Assembly (NCBI GenBank): GCA_036001225.1
Contig: DASYUM010000081.1
Span: 1 to 37,579, forward strand
DNA from: DASYUM01 sp036001225
GTDB lineage: Bacteria; Methylomirabilota; Methylomirabilia; Rokubacteriales; DASRDR01
DNA length: 37,579 nt
Reading direction: 5' to 3'
The position numbers were made by a program, and so were the translations under genes. Shown here piece by piece: positions 7,778 through 16,325 of the stretch (within the stretch, counting starts at the first letter, position 1; each line of letters begins with the position of its first letter). The notes under the pieces were generated by a model. It made no database searches. It worked only from the letters and a program-made list of their open reading frames with translations, and had not been told where the DNA came from.

Positions 7778-8986
7778 ATGAAAGACACGGTCTTCGACCT
7801 GAACCGGCTCATCCACCCGATCGACCCCCAGGCCTTCAAACGGGACTACTGGGAGAAGCAACCGCTCATCGTCCGCAGAGGCAGCTCGAGTTACTACCGG
7901 GACCTGCTGTCGCTGGCCGACGTCGATCAGATCCTCTCGGTTTCGAGCATACGTCCACCCCAGATCCGCGTGGTGTATGAGGGTAAAGACGTTCCTCTCA
8001 ACTCGGCGGCCGCCGATGCGCTGGTCGGTGCCACGCGGGTGCTCGAATCGCTGTACGCGGAGTACCGCCGGGGGGCCACCATCGTCCTGCAGTTCCTTCA
8101 TGAGCGATGGGAACCCTTGGCGCGCCTCTGCCGGACGCTGTCGAGCGAATTTTCCGCCTCCTTCCAGACGAATGTCTATCTCACCCCGGCCAGGGAGAGG
8201 GCCCTCGGCACGCACTATGACACCCACGACGTGTTCGTGCTCCAGGCCGAAGGCTCGAAGCACTGGCGGATCTATGAAGCCGAGCCGATTCGCCTGCCGC
8301 TCGGCGGCCAACCATACGACCGCCAGCAGATGAAACCCGGCCGGTTGCGAGAGGAGTTCGATCTTCACGCGGGGGACCTTGTCTACATTCCGCGAGGGTG
8401 GATGCACGATGCCACGAGCCGTGACTCGACCTCGCTTCATCTGACGGTCGGCGCGAACACGATTACGTGGGCGGCGGTGATCTTGCGGGCTGTCGAGTCG
8501 GTCATCGAACGGGAACCGTGCTTCCGGGAGTCTTTGCCGCCTGGGTTTGCGCTCAGGGAAGAACTCAGGAGGTCGGCCGAGGCGAAGCTGACCGACCTCC
8601 TGGCGAGACTGATCGGACGAATCGAGCCCGCATCGCTTCTCGACGAGGCCGTCCGCGAAGCTTTGGCCCGTGAGCAACCCGTCCTCGATGGACACCTGCT
8701 CGATCTGGAGCGCGTGTCGCAGATAAGCCTGGAGACCCGAGTCCGGCGCCGACCGGAAATCCAGTGGACGCTCGAGGCTGACGCAGATGTCGCCACGTTG
8801 TACTTCCATGGGAAAATCGTCCAGACGCCCTCCTACACCGAGCGTGATCTGCGATTCATGTCCGCCGCCAATGAGTTCACTCCTGCCGATCTTCCTGGCG
8901 AGCTGGATGACGAAGGCAAACTACTATTGGTGAAGCAGCTGGTCCGCGAGGGGTTTCTGACCATCGGTGACCGGGTTCTCCCGTAA
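7778..8986 (+). CDS. JmjC/cupin-type 2-oxoglutarate oxygenase
   Basis: This 402-residue protein resembles ribosomal oxygenases of the ROX/YcfD group, which hydroxylate protein side chains using Fe(II) and 2-oxoglutarate. Iron ligands are His146 and Asp148 (THYDTH) and His210 (RGWMHDA). KHWRIY (161-166) and LVYIPRGW are standard family segments. The N-terminus (about 15-45) has the YWEKQPLIVR motif seen just before the JmjC core. The region after about 260 is helical and would match the dimerisation/winged-helix part. The ATG at 7778 has only a weak GGGG upstream. Codon use looks less GC-rich than in neighbours. The protein target is unknown; the small gene upstream is a candidate. Confidence 0.82.
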   Translation: MKDTVFDLNRLIHPIDPQAFKRDYWEKQPLIVRRGSSSYYRDLLSLADVDQILSVSSIRPPQIRVVYEGKDVPLNSAAADALVGATRVLESLYAEYRRGATIVLQFLHERWEPLARLCRTLSSEFSASFQTNVYLTPARERALGTHYDTHDVFVLQAEGSKHWRIYEAEPIRLPLGGQPYDRQQMKPGRLREEFDLHAGDLVYIPRGWMHDATSRDSTSLHLTVGANTITWAAVILRAVESVIEREPCFRESLPPGFALREELRRSAEAKLTDLLARLIGRIEPASLLDEAVREALAREQPVLDGHLLDLERVSQISLETRVRRRPEIQWTLEADADVATLYFHGKIVQTPSYTERDLRFMSAANEFTPADLPGELDDEGKLLLVKQLVREGFLTIGDRVLP

Positions 8987-9028
8987 GCCCGCGGAGCATC
9001 GACTCTCGACGATCGGCTGACGACTGCT

Positions 9029-9096
9029 TGGACCCTCCGGGCCAGCCGTTCCATCATAGGAAGACCGATGGCTGAGCTGCGCGCCGGCACCTCCGG
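9029..9096. repeat. Right copy of 55-bp direct repeat
   Basis: Matches 7251-7305 at 52 of 55 positions over 9029-9083, offset 1778. It contains the ribosome site and first codons of the intact DUF72 gene, so this copy is the functional one. Confidence 0.85.
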
Positions 9097-9775
9097 CTAC
9101 GCCTACCCGGCCTGGAAGGGCGCCTTCTACCCCGACCGGCTCCCGGCCCGGGAGATGCTGCGCTACTACAGCGAGCGCTTTCCGACCGTGGAGATCAACC
9201 ACACCTTCTACCGCATGCCGGCCGAGCGGACACTCGGCGAGTGGGCGGCCAGCGTGCCGCCCCGGTTCCAGTTCGCGCTGAAGCTGAACCAGAAGCTCAC
9301 CCACATCCAGCGGCTCCGCGACTGCGAGGAGCTCCTCGAGCGCTTCCTGGCGGCGACCGCGCCCCTGTCGGGTGGCCAGGGGCTGGGGCCCATCCTCATC
9401 CAGCTGCCGCCTCAGTTTCGGGCCGACCTCCCGCGACTCGACGAGTTCCTCGCCCTCGCCCCGCCGCTCTTCCGGTTCGCCCTCGAGGTCCGCCACGCGT
9501 CCTGGCACACGGAGGACACCTACGCGCTCCTGCGGCGCCACCAAGTCGGGCTCTGCCTGGCCGAGACCGACGACGCGGCGGCGCCCGACGTCGTGACGGC
9601 CGGCTTCGTCTATCTGCGGCTGCGGCGCGAGGTCTATACGGCGGACGACCTCGCTCGCTGGCGCGGGCGCTGCGCCGCCTGGGTCGCCGCCGGGCTCGAC
9701 GTCTACGCGTACTTCAAGCACGAGGACGCCGGGCGCGGCCCGGTCTATGCCCGCGCCCTCCTGGAGCCAGCCTGA
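9068..9775 (+). CDS. DUF72 (YecE-like) family protein
   Basis: This 235-residue protein has the DUF72/YecE signature: GTSGYAYPAWKGAFYP at the N-terminus, the YYSERFPTVEINHTFYRMP block, FALKLNQKLTH, and a final VYAYFKHED. The family forms a TIM barrel; its biochemical function is not established. Length is normal. The ATG at 9068 follows GGAAG by about 5 bases. Its first 16 bases and leader are repeated at 7251-7305, indicating that the segment between was inserted at this gene's start. Confidence 0.88.
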   Translation: MAELRAGTSGYAYPAWKGAFYPDRLPAREMLRYYSERFPTVEINHTFYRMPAERTLGEWAASVPPRFQFALKLNQKLTHIQRLRDCEELLERFLAATAPLSGGQGLGPILIQLPPQFRADLPRLDEFLALAPPLFRFALEVRHASWHTEDTYALLRRHQVGLCLAETDDAAAPDVVTAGFVYLRLRREVYTADDLARWRGRCAAWVAAGLDVYAYFKHEDAGRGPVYARALLEPA

Positions 9776-9808
9776 GCGGCTCGGCTTCCGCTCGGGAGGC
9801 GGCCGGGC

Positions 9809-9814
9809 TACAAT
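9809..9814 (+). promoter_or_regulatory. Possible -10 element upstream of SDR gene
   Basis: TACAAT matches five of six consensus -10 bases, 52 bases before the dehydrogenase start at 9866. No good -35 is seen 16-18 bases upstream. Confidence 0.25.
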
Positions 9815-9865
9815 GCCGCCAGCCTCGACCCCGTCCCGTGACGACGCTCGCACCGTGACCGACTC

Positions 9866-10672
9866 GTGGACCTTCGGCTTGCCGGCCGGGTCGTCCTGAT
9901 CTCGGGCGCTTCCCGCGGCCTGGGGCGCGCCTGCGCGCTCGCCTTCGCCGCCGAGGGGGCGCGGCTCGCCCTGGCCGCCCGCGGCGAGGCCGACCTCCGG
10001 GCCACGGCGGCCGCCGCCACCGCCGGGGGCGCCGAGACCCACGCCGTGGTCGCCGACGTGACGCGCGACGAGGACGTGCGTCGGCTCGTCGCCGACGTGC
10101 TGGCGCGGTATGGGCGGATCGACGTCCTGGTCAACAACGCCGGGGCCGGCCTGGCCCGCGCCTTCGCCGAGGTGGACGGCGCCGCCTGGCAGGCGTCCGT
10201 CGAGCTGAACCTGCTGGGGGCGGTGCGGCTCATCCGGGCGGTGCTACCGGCGATGCGCGAGCAGGCCGAGGGCTGGATCGTCAACGTGGCCGCGCTGTCG
10301 GGCAAGCGCCCCCGGCTCGGGCAGATCGCCTCCAACGCGACCAAGGCGGCGCTCATCAACCTGACCGAGAGCCTGGCCGGCGAGCTGGCGCCGCACGGCA
10401 TCCGGGTCAACGCCGTCTGTCCCGGGCTCGTCCGCAACGCCCGCTGGGAGGCCCGGATCCGGGAGGCGGCGGCCGCCCGGGGCGTGAGCGCCGACGAGGC
10501 GGCGGCCGTGCTGGGCCGGGAGAACATCCCGCTCGGCCGGCTGGGGGCGGCCGAGGACGTGGCCCCGCTGGTCGTGTTCCTGGCCTCCCCGGTGGCGGCC
10601 AACTACATCACCGGCGTGTCGGTCGAGGTGGATGGTGGCCTCGGCCGCTGTGTGACCCTCCGTGGACTCTGA
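9866..10672 (+). CDS. Short-chain dehydrogenase-like protein lacking catalytic Tyr
   Basis: This 268-residue protein is a classical SDR by fold. The cofactor motif GASRGLG is at 14-20, NNAG at 90-93 and NVAALSG near 140-146. The active-site lysine is Lys160 in SNATKAAL. The residue four before it, which is Tyr in the YxxxK motif, is Ser156. The protein may therefore be a poor or altered oxidoreductase, or a binding protein. The GTG at 9866 gives the family start MDLRLAGRVVLISG. The ABC transporter operon begins 18 bases after the stop, so co-transcription is possible. Confidence 0.85.
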   Translation: MDLRLAGRVVLISGASRGLGRACALAFAAEGARLALAARGEADLRATAAAATAGGAETHAVVADVTRDEDVRRLVADVLARYGRIDVLVNNAGAGLARAFAEVDGAAWQASVELNLLGAVRLIRAVLPAMREQAEGWIVNVAALSGKRPRLGQIASNATKAALINLTESLAGELAPHGIRVNAVCPGLVRNARWEARIREAAAARGVSADEAAAVLGRENIPLGRLGAAEDVAPLVVFLASPVAANYITGVSVEVDGGLGRCVTLRGL

Positions 10673-10690
10673 GATGTGAAGGAGGACGCA

Positions 10691-11707
10691 ATGCGTGGCG
10701 TGACACGATCCCTGGCGGCCCTGCTCGGAGTCGCGATCGGCCTCGGCGCCGGTCCGGCTCGGGCCCAGACCGTGCCGGACGCGGCCCGGAAGGAAGGAAA
10801 GGTCGTCTGGTACTCCTCGCTCGCGCTGTCGCTGGCCCAGAAGATGTGCGACACCTTCACCAAGAAAGGCCTCGGCATCACCTGCGAGCTGAACCGCGAC
10901 GGCTCCGAGCGCATCTTCCAGAAGCTCATGCAGGAGGCGTCGGCCAACCTCTGGATCGCCGACGTCGTCCACACCTCGGACATCACCCACTTCCTCGACT
11001 TCAAGGCCAAGGGGATGCTGGTCCGGCAGGCGCCGGCGGGGGCCGAGCGCTTCCGCCCCGACTTCCGCGACCGCGACGGCTTCTACACCGTGCTGCGCGG
11101 GACGCCCTACGTCATCGGGATCAACACCCAGAAGGTGGCCAAGGCCGACGCACCCCGCCGCTGGAAGGACCTGCTCGACGCCAGGTGGAAGGGCAAGCTC
11201 GTCCAGGCCCACCCCGGCTACAGCGGGGTGGTCGTGACGGGGATGACCGGGCTGCTGGGGGCCTTCGGCTGGGACTACTTCACCGGCCTGGCGAAGAACA
11301 ACCCGCTGATCGTCCAGTCGGCGGAGGACCCGCCGATGAAGATCGCCGGGGGCGAGGCCTGGGCCGGCGCCACCGGTGAGTACAACCTCTACCGGACCCT
11401 CAAGAAGGGGAACCCGGTCGAGATCATCTATCCCGAGGAGGGGGTCCCGTTCGTGGCCTCGGCCAACGCGATCCTGGCCAAGGCGCCGCACCCCAACGCG
11501 GCCCGCGTCTTCACCGACTGGCTGTTCGGCCGCGAGGCCCAGCAGCTCATGGTGGACGACGGCCTGTACGTCCCGAACGAGGAGGTCAGCTACCCTAGGG
11601 ACAAGCGGCCGTTGCGGGAGATCAAGATCCTCCCCGCCGAGCCCGAGGAGATCATGAAGCGGGGGGAGGAGATCAAGACGAAGTTCCGCGAACTCTTCGG
11701 AGTATGA
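10691..11707 (+). CDS. ABC transporter substrate-binding protein, iron(III)-type
   Basis: This 338-residue periplasmic binding protein belongs to the family-1/iron(III)-type group (FbpA/FutA-like). A signal peptide ends ARA-QT at about residue 25. KVVWYSSLAL is the usual opening strand and the C-terminal part contains LMVDDGLYVPN and a Lys/Glu-rich end. ATG 10691 is chosen over the GTG at 10676 because GGAGG lies 5 bases upstream and it starts the signal peptide. The stop overlaps the permease start as ATGA. Ligands could be ferric iron, phosphonate or a polyamine-like compound; iron is a family guess. Confidence 0.88.
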   Translation: MRGVTRSLAALLGVAIGLGAGPARAQTVPDAARKEGKVVWYSSLALSLAQKMCDTFTKKGLGITCELNRDGSERIFQKLMQEASANLWIADVVHTSDITHFLDFKAKGMLVRQAPAGAERFRPDFRDRDGFYTVLRGTPYVIGINTQKVAKADAPRRWKDLLDARWKGKLVQAHPGYSGVVVTGMTGLLGAFGWDYFTGLAKNNPLIVQSAEDPPMKIAGGEAWAGATGEYNLYRTLKKGNPVEIIYPEEGVPFVASANAILAKAPHPNAARVFTDWLFGREAQQLMVDDGLYVPNEEVSYPRDKRPLREIKILPAEPEEIMKRGEEIKTKFRELFGV

Positions 11708-13371
11708 GCGAGCGGGCGGACCTGACCCCGCTGGTCTGGCTCACCAACGCGGCCATTCTCCTGGTCCTGGTGGTGGCGCCGTTGGCCATCCTGGTCGCCG
11801 CCGCCTTCCGGGCCCCCGAGGGGTTCGGCCTCGGCAACTTCGTGGCGGCGTTCGGCCGCCCGATCTACCGGGAGCCGGTCCTCAACTCGTTCCTCTACGC
11901 GAGCGCAGTGGGGGCGCTGAGCGTGGTCCTCGGCGCCCCCTTGGCCTGGCTGGTCGCGCGGACCGACCTGCCGGGCAAGGGGCTCATCGGGGCGCTCACC
12001 GTCGCCGCCTTCGTCACACCGTCGTTCCTGGGCGCCACCGCCTGGGTCATCCTGGCCGGCCCCAACGCCGGGCTGATCAACGTCCTCTACCGTGCGTTCA
12101 CCGGCGGCGACGCGCCGCTCGTCAACATCTTCTCGATGCCGGGCCTCGTCTTCGTGACCAGCCTCTACACCTTCCCGGTCGTCTTCATCCTGACCGCGGG
12201 CGCGCTCACCGCCACCCCGCCCGACCTCGAGGACGCCGCCCGGATCGCCGGCGCCGGCCCGGCCGCGGTGGTGCGCGACGTGACGCTTCCGCTGGCCAGA
12301 CCGGCCATCGTGGGGGGCTTCATCCTGGCCTTTCTGGAGACGATCGTGCTCTTCGGGGCGCCCGCCATGCTCGCCCTGCCGGCCCGCTTCCACGTGATGA
12401 CGACCCAGCTGTGGACGTTCTTCCATTACCCGCCCAAGGTCGAGGTCGCCGCCGCCTACGCGATGCCGCTCCTCCTCGTCGCGGCCGGCCTGCTCTGGGT
12501 CCAGCGTCGACTGCTCGGCCGCCGGAGCTACACCACGGTCGGCGGGCGGGCGGCGGCGCCCCGGCCGGTCCCGCTCGGGCGCTGGCGCTGGGTCGCCTTC
12601 GGCGGCTGCGCCCTCCTCCTCGCCTGCGCCATCGTCTTGCCCTATCTCGCCCTGCTGCGAGCGGCGCTGGCCAAGGCGTGGGGGCTCGGCTGGTCGTGGC
12701 AGAACCTGACGCTCCGCAACTTCGGCTTCGTCCTCTTCGAGTACGACCCGACCCGCTCGGCGATCGCCAACACCCTCGTCCTCGCCGTCATCACCGCGTC
12801 GCTGGCGACGCTGCTGACGGCGGGCATCGCCTACATCGCCCATCGCCGGCTGCTCCGGGGGGCGCGCTTCGTCGCCTTCCTGGCGACGGCGCCGCTGGCC
12901 GTGCCCGGGATCGTCCTCTCCATCGGCCTGTTCACCGCCTACTCCCGGCCCCCGCTCCTCCTCTACGGGACGATCTGGATCATCTTCGTCGCCTACCTCA
13001 CCAAGTACCTGCCGGTCGCCTACACGGCCTGCCACGCCGCCATGGCCACCGTGCACCCCGACCTCGAGGACGCCGCCCGCATCCTGGGCGCCAACCGCCT
13101 GGTGGCGGTGAAGGACGTGACGGTGCCGCTCCTCGGCGCCGGCCTGGTCTCGGCCTGGCTGCTGGTCTTCCTGCCGAGCCTGCGCGAGCTGTCGTCGTCG
13201 ATCCTCCTCTTCACCGCCCGCTCGCGCGTGGTCTCGGTGGTCATCTACACGCTCTACGAGGAAGGGCTGTGGGAGGCCGTCTCCAGCCTCGGCGTGCTGC
13301 TGCTCCTCATGACGCTGGTCGTGGTCGCGCTCGGTTACCGGTTCCTCGGTCGCCGCTTCCTCCAGATCTGA
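11704..13371 (+). CDS. ABC transporter permease, fused double-domain
   Basis: This 555-residue membrane protein contains two BPD-type permease halves in one chain, as in FbpB or ThiP. Each half has an EAA-loop: DLEDAARIAGAGPAAVVRDV in the first and DLEDAARILGANRLVAVKDV in the second, both contacting the ATPase. About 12 membrane helices are expected; the first is near residues 10-33. The start overlaps the binding-protein stop, and the ATPase gene begins 10 bases after the stop. The two loops are similar enough to show that the gene arose by internal duplication. Confidence 0.92.
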   Translation: MSERADLTPLVWLTNAAILLVLVVAPLAILVAAAFRAPEGFGLGNFVAAFGRPIYREPVLNSFLYASAVGALSVVLGAPLAWLVARTDLPGKGLIGALTVAAFVTPSFLGATAWVILAGPNAGLINVLYRAFTGGDAPLVNIFSMPGLVFVTSLYTFPVVFILTAGALTATPPDLEDAARIAGAGPAAVVRDVTLPLARPAIVGGFILAFLETIVLFGAPAMLALPARFHVMTTQLWTFFHYPPKVEVAAAYAMPLLLVAAGLLWVQRRLLGRRSYTTVGGRAAAPRPVPLGRWRWVAFGGCALLLACAIVLPYLALLRAALAKAWGLGWSWQNLTLRNFGFVLFEYDPTRSAIANTLVLAVITASLATLLTAGIAYIAHRRLLRGARFVAFLATAPLAVPGIVLSIGLFTAYSRPPLLLYGTIWIIFVAYLTKYLPVAYTACHAAMATVHPDLEDAARILGANRLVAVKDVTVPLLGAGLVSAWLLVFLPSLRELSSSILLFTARSRVVSVVIYTLYEEGLWEAVSSLGVLLLLMTLVVVALGYRFLGRRFLQI

Positions 13372-13381
13372 AGCCACCACG

Positions 13382-14458
<1,077 letters not shown>

Positions 14459-14473
14459 TACGCGTCCCGGCCC

Positions 14474-14502
14474 TTGACACGTGTTTCGCATTGCGTGATA
14501 CT
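14474..14502 (+). promoter_or_regulatory. Promoter of toxin-antitoxin operon with ACACGTGT site
   Basis: TTGACA (14474-14479) and GATACT (14497-14502) are separated by 17 bases. The 8-base palindrome ACACGTGT (14477-14484) overlaps the -35, where an autorepressing antitoxin would be expected to bind. The antitoxin ATG lies 26 bases beyond the -10. Confidence 0.6.
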
Positions 14503-14527
14503 GAATTAGAGACATGGAGTACCCACC

Positions 14528-14956
14528 ATGACGAACTATCCCTTCACCACATGGTTTCGTCGCGAGCTCAGGCGGTACCTCCGGGAGCACGGGATCCGCA
14601 GCCGAAATGACCTAGCCAAAAAGGTGGGGACCAGCGGCGCATCCCTCCACCGCTACGATCGAGGGCTCAGCTTCCCCGACGTCCGGATGCAGGCGCGGCT
14701 GGCGGAGGTCTTCGGCGTCTCCGAGGAGGACGTGGCGCGTCTCGTTCGCGAGTCCGAGAAGCGCCGGCAGCAGGAAGCAGAAGGGCTGGATGAGCCGCCC
14801 TCATCGTCAGCAATGACCGCGGGACGACGAGGATCGCGGCAGGTCCAGGACAGCTGGCTGGGAAAGTTCGCCTCGTCGGGCCGGATCATCGGCGACATAG
14901 TTTCACCAGCCGTCGACGAGCGTGAGTGGGAGGTACTTCGGCCGAGGCGGCGATGA
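14528..14956 (+). CDS. XRE-type antitoxin with Phd-like tail
   Basis: This 142-residue protein has an XRE-type helix-turn-helix at about 26-68 (RSRNDLAKKVGTSGASLHRY). A Gln/Glu/Ser-rich linker follows, then a short C-terminal segment, SWLGKFASSGRIIGDIVSPA, ending EREWEVLR. The GDIV-P...W-L pattern resembles the toxin-binding tail of Phd/YefM-family antitoxins that accompany PIN toxins. The ATG at 14528 follows GGAG by 8 bases. Its stop overlaps the toxin start as ATGA. It likely neutralises the toxin and represses its own promoter. The Phd-like assignment of the tail rests on pattern memory only. Confidence 0.8.
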   Translation: MTNYPFTTWFRRELRRYLREHGIRSRNDLAKKVGTSGASLHRYDRGLSFPDVRMQARLAEVFGVSEEDVARLVRESEKRRQQEAEGLDEPPSSSAMTAGRRGSRQVQDSWLGKFASSGRIIGDIVSPAVDEREWEVLRPRRR

Positions 14957-15348
14957 AGCTCCTGCTCGACACGCACATCTGGTTGTGGAGCCTCCTCGAG
15001 CGACCCCGCCTCACCGCTCGGGTGGCGGCGGCCCTCACTGATCCTGGGAACGAGCTGTGGCTGTCACCGATCAGCACTTGGGAACTCGTGATGCTGGTGG
15101 AAAGGCGTCGCGTCGTGCTGGACGCCGAGCCCGAGACCTGGGTACGCAGGGTCCTGAGTGAAGTGAACTTTCGCGAGGCGCCGCTGACGCACGAGGTGGC
15201 GATTCGGACGCGGCGCGTTCGACCGCCGCACGGGGATCCAGCCGATGCCCTCCTCGCCGCGACTGCGGCAGTGTACGACCTCACGCTGGTCACGGCTGAC
15301 CACCAGCTGCTTCGCTCGAAGAGCTACGCCGTCCTCGCCAACCGCTGA
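14953..15348 (+). CDS. PIN-domain toxin, VapC type
   Basis: This 131-residue PIN ribonuclease has the acidic residues of the family: Asp6 in LLLDTHIWLW, Glu44 in STWELVML, Asp95/Asp98 in HGDPADALL and Asp116 in VTADHQLL. VapC toxins cleave RNA (often initiator tRNA or rRNA) using Mg2+. ATG 14953 is chosen because it overlaps the antitoxin stop and starts directly at MKLLLDTH; the frame is open for nine more codons upstream. All catalytic acids are present, so it should be active. Confidence 0.9.
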   Translation: MKLLLDTHIWLWSLLERPRLTARVAAALTDPGNELWLSPISTWELVMLVERRRVVLDAEPETWVRRVLSEVNFREAPLTHEVAIRTRRVRPPHGDPADALLAATAAVYDLTLVTADHQLLRSKSYAVLANR

Positions 15349-15360
15349 CCGAGCCCTCGG

Positions 15361-15389
15361 TTGCCGCCGCCGGGCCGCTGCCCTATAGT
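15361..15389 (+). promoter_or_regulatory. Promoter of the 5-oxoproline operon
   Basis: TTGCCG (15361-15366) and TATAGT (15384-15389) are spaced 17 bases apart; four and five of six consensus bases match. The -35 begins 12 bases after the toxin stop, and a GAGGAGG ribosome site precedes the first gene at 15423. Confidence 0.6.
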
Positions 15390-15422
15390 GAGCTGAATCC
15401 AGGTTCGCGACGAGGAGGCGCT

Positions 15423-16208
15423 ATGGACCTCGGCCAGACTCCGAAAGAGATTCGCCAGGCGATCCGCCAGGGCCGGTACGCCGGCGGCACCGCGGGCCTG
15501 GCCCCCGGCCACGTCCAGGCCAACCTCGTCATCCTGCCCCAGGCCCAGGCCTACGACTTCCTCGTCTTCTGCCAGCGGAACCCGCGGCCGTGCCCGCTCA
15601 TCGAGGTGACCGACCCCGGCAACGCCGAGCCGGCCGGCGTGGCGCCGGGCGCCGATCTCCGCACCGACGTGCCGCGCTACCGCATCTACCGGGAGGGGCG
15701 GCTGGAGGCCGAGGTCACCGACATCACGGGCGAGTGGCGCGACGACTTCGTGGCGTTCCTCCTCGGTTGCTCGTTCACGTTCGAGACGGCGCTGCTCCAG
15801 GCCGGCGTGCCTCTCCGCCACATCGAGGAGAACCGGATCGTCTCCATGTGGCGAACGAACCTCCAGTGCCGCCCGGCCGGCATCTTCCGGGGACCCATGG
15901 TGGTCTCCATGCGGCCGATCCCGGCGCCGCTGATCCCCCGCGCCGTCACCGTGACCGCGCGCTACCCGATGGCCCACGGAGCGCCCGTGCACATCGGCAC
16001 CCCCGCCCAGATCGGCATCGCCGACGTCACGAAGCCCGACTGGGGCGACCCGCTGACGATCCTGTCCGGCGAGGAGCCCGTCTTCTGGGCGTGCGGCGTG
16101 ACGCCGCAGGCGGTGGCGCTCGAAGCCCGCCCACCGCTCGTCATCACGCATGCCCCGGGCCACATGTTCATCAGCGACCTGCCGGACCACGCGCTCGCGG
16201 TCCTGTAG
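15423..16208 (+). CDS. DUF1445 family putative hydro-lyase (YcsI-like)
   Basis: This 261-residue protein belongs to the DUF1445/YcsI family, some members of which are annotated as D-glutamate cyclase-like hydro-lyases. It begins with the family pattern of PKEIRQAIRQGRYAGGTAG, continues through FLVFCQRNPRPCPLIEV and GEWRDDFVAFLLGCSFTFE, and ends with APGHMFISDLPD. In Bacillus subtilis ycsI sits with pxpA, pxpB (kipI) and pxpC (kipA) homologues, and the same grouping is seen here. A D-glutamate to 5-oxoproline cyclase would feed the 5-oxoprolinase next door (inference). The ATG has GAGGAGG 7 bases upstream. Confidence 0.88.
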   Translation: MDLGQTPKEIRQAIRQGRYAGGTAGLAPGHVQANLVILPQAQAYDFLVFCQRNPRPCPLIEVTDPGNAEPAGVAPGADLRTDVPRYRIYREGRLEAEVTDITGEWRDDFVAFLLGCSFTFETALLQAGVPLRHIEENRIVSMWRTNLQCRPAGIFRGPMVVSMRPIPAPLIPRAVTVTARYPMAHGAPVHIGTPAQIGIADVTKPDWGDPLTILSGEEPVFWACGVTPQAVALEARPPLVITHAPGHMFISDLPDHALAVL

Positions 16209-16209
16209 T

Positions 16210-16251
16210 GCGGGGCCGATTAACGTCGCCTAGCTCGTTACTCGGCCCCGC
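16210..16251. repeat. Interrupted hairpin in pxp operon (member A)
   Basis: GCGGGGCCGA (16210-16219) pairs with TCGGCCCCGC (16242-16251); inside it TAACG (16221-16225) pairs with CGTTA (16236-16240), leaving one mismatch and a 10-base loop. It starts two bases after the DUF1445 stop. It resembles the hairpin at 20310-20353 (both have a 22-base interior, 14 of 22 identical). Attenuator, terminator or REP-like element are possible. Confidence 0.65.
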
Positions 16252-16325
16252 CCGTGTGAGCGGCGGCGCGCGTGGTCTGGCCGGCCGCATGCGCAACTAG
16301 ACGGCGGCGTCGCCGCGCTCCTGAC

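Noticed and set aside
7327..8986. Insertion sequence or integron cassette
   Set aside because: No transposase, integrase or terminal inverted repeats; only 55-bp direct repeats support insertion.
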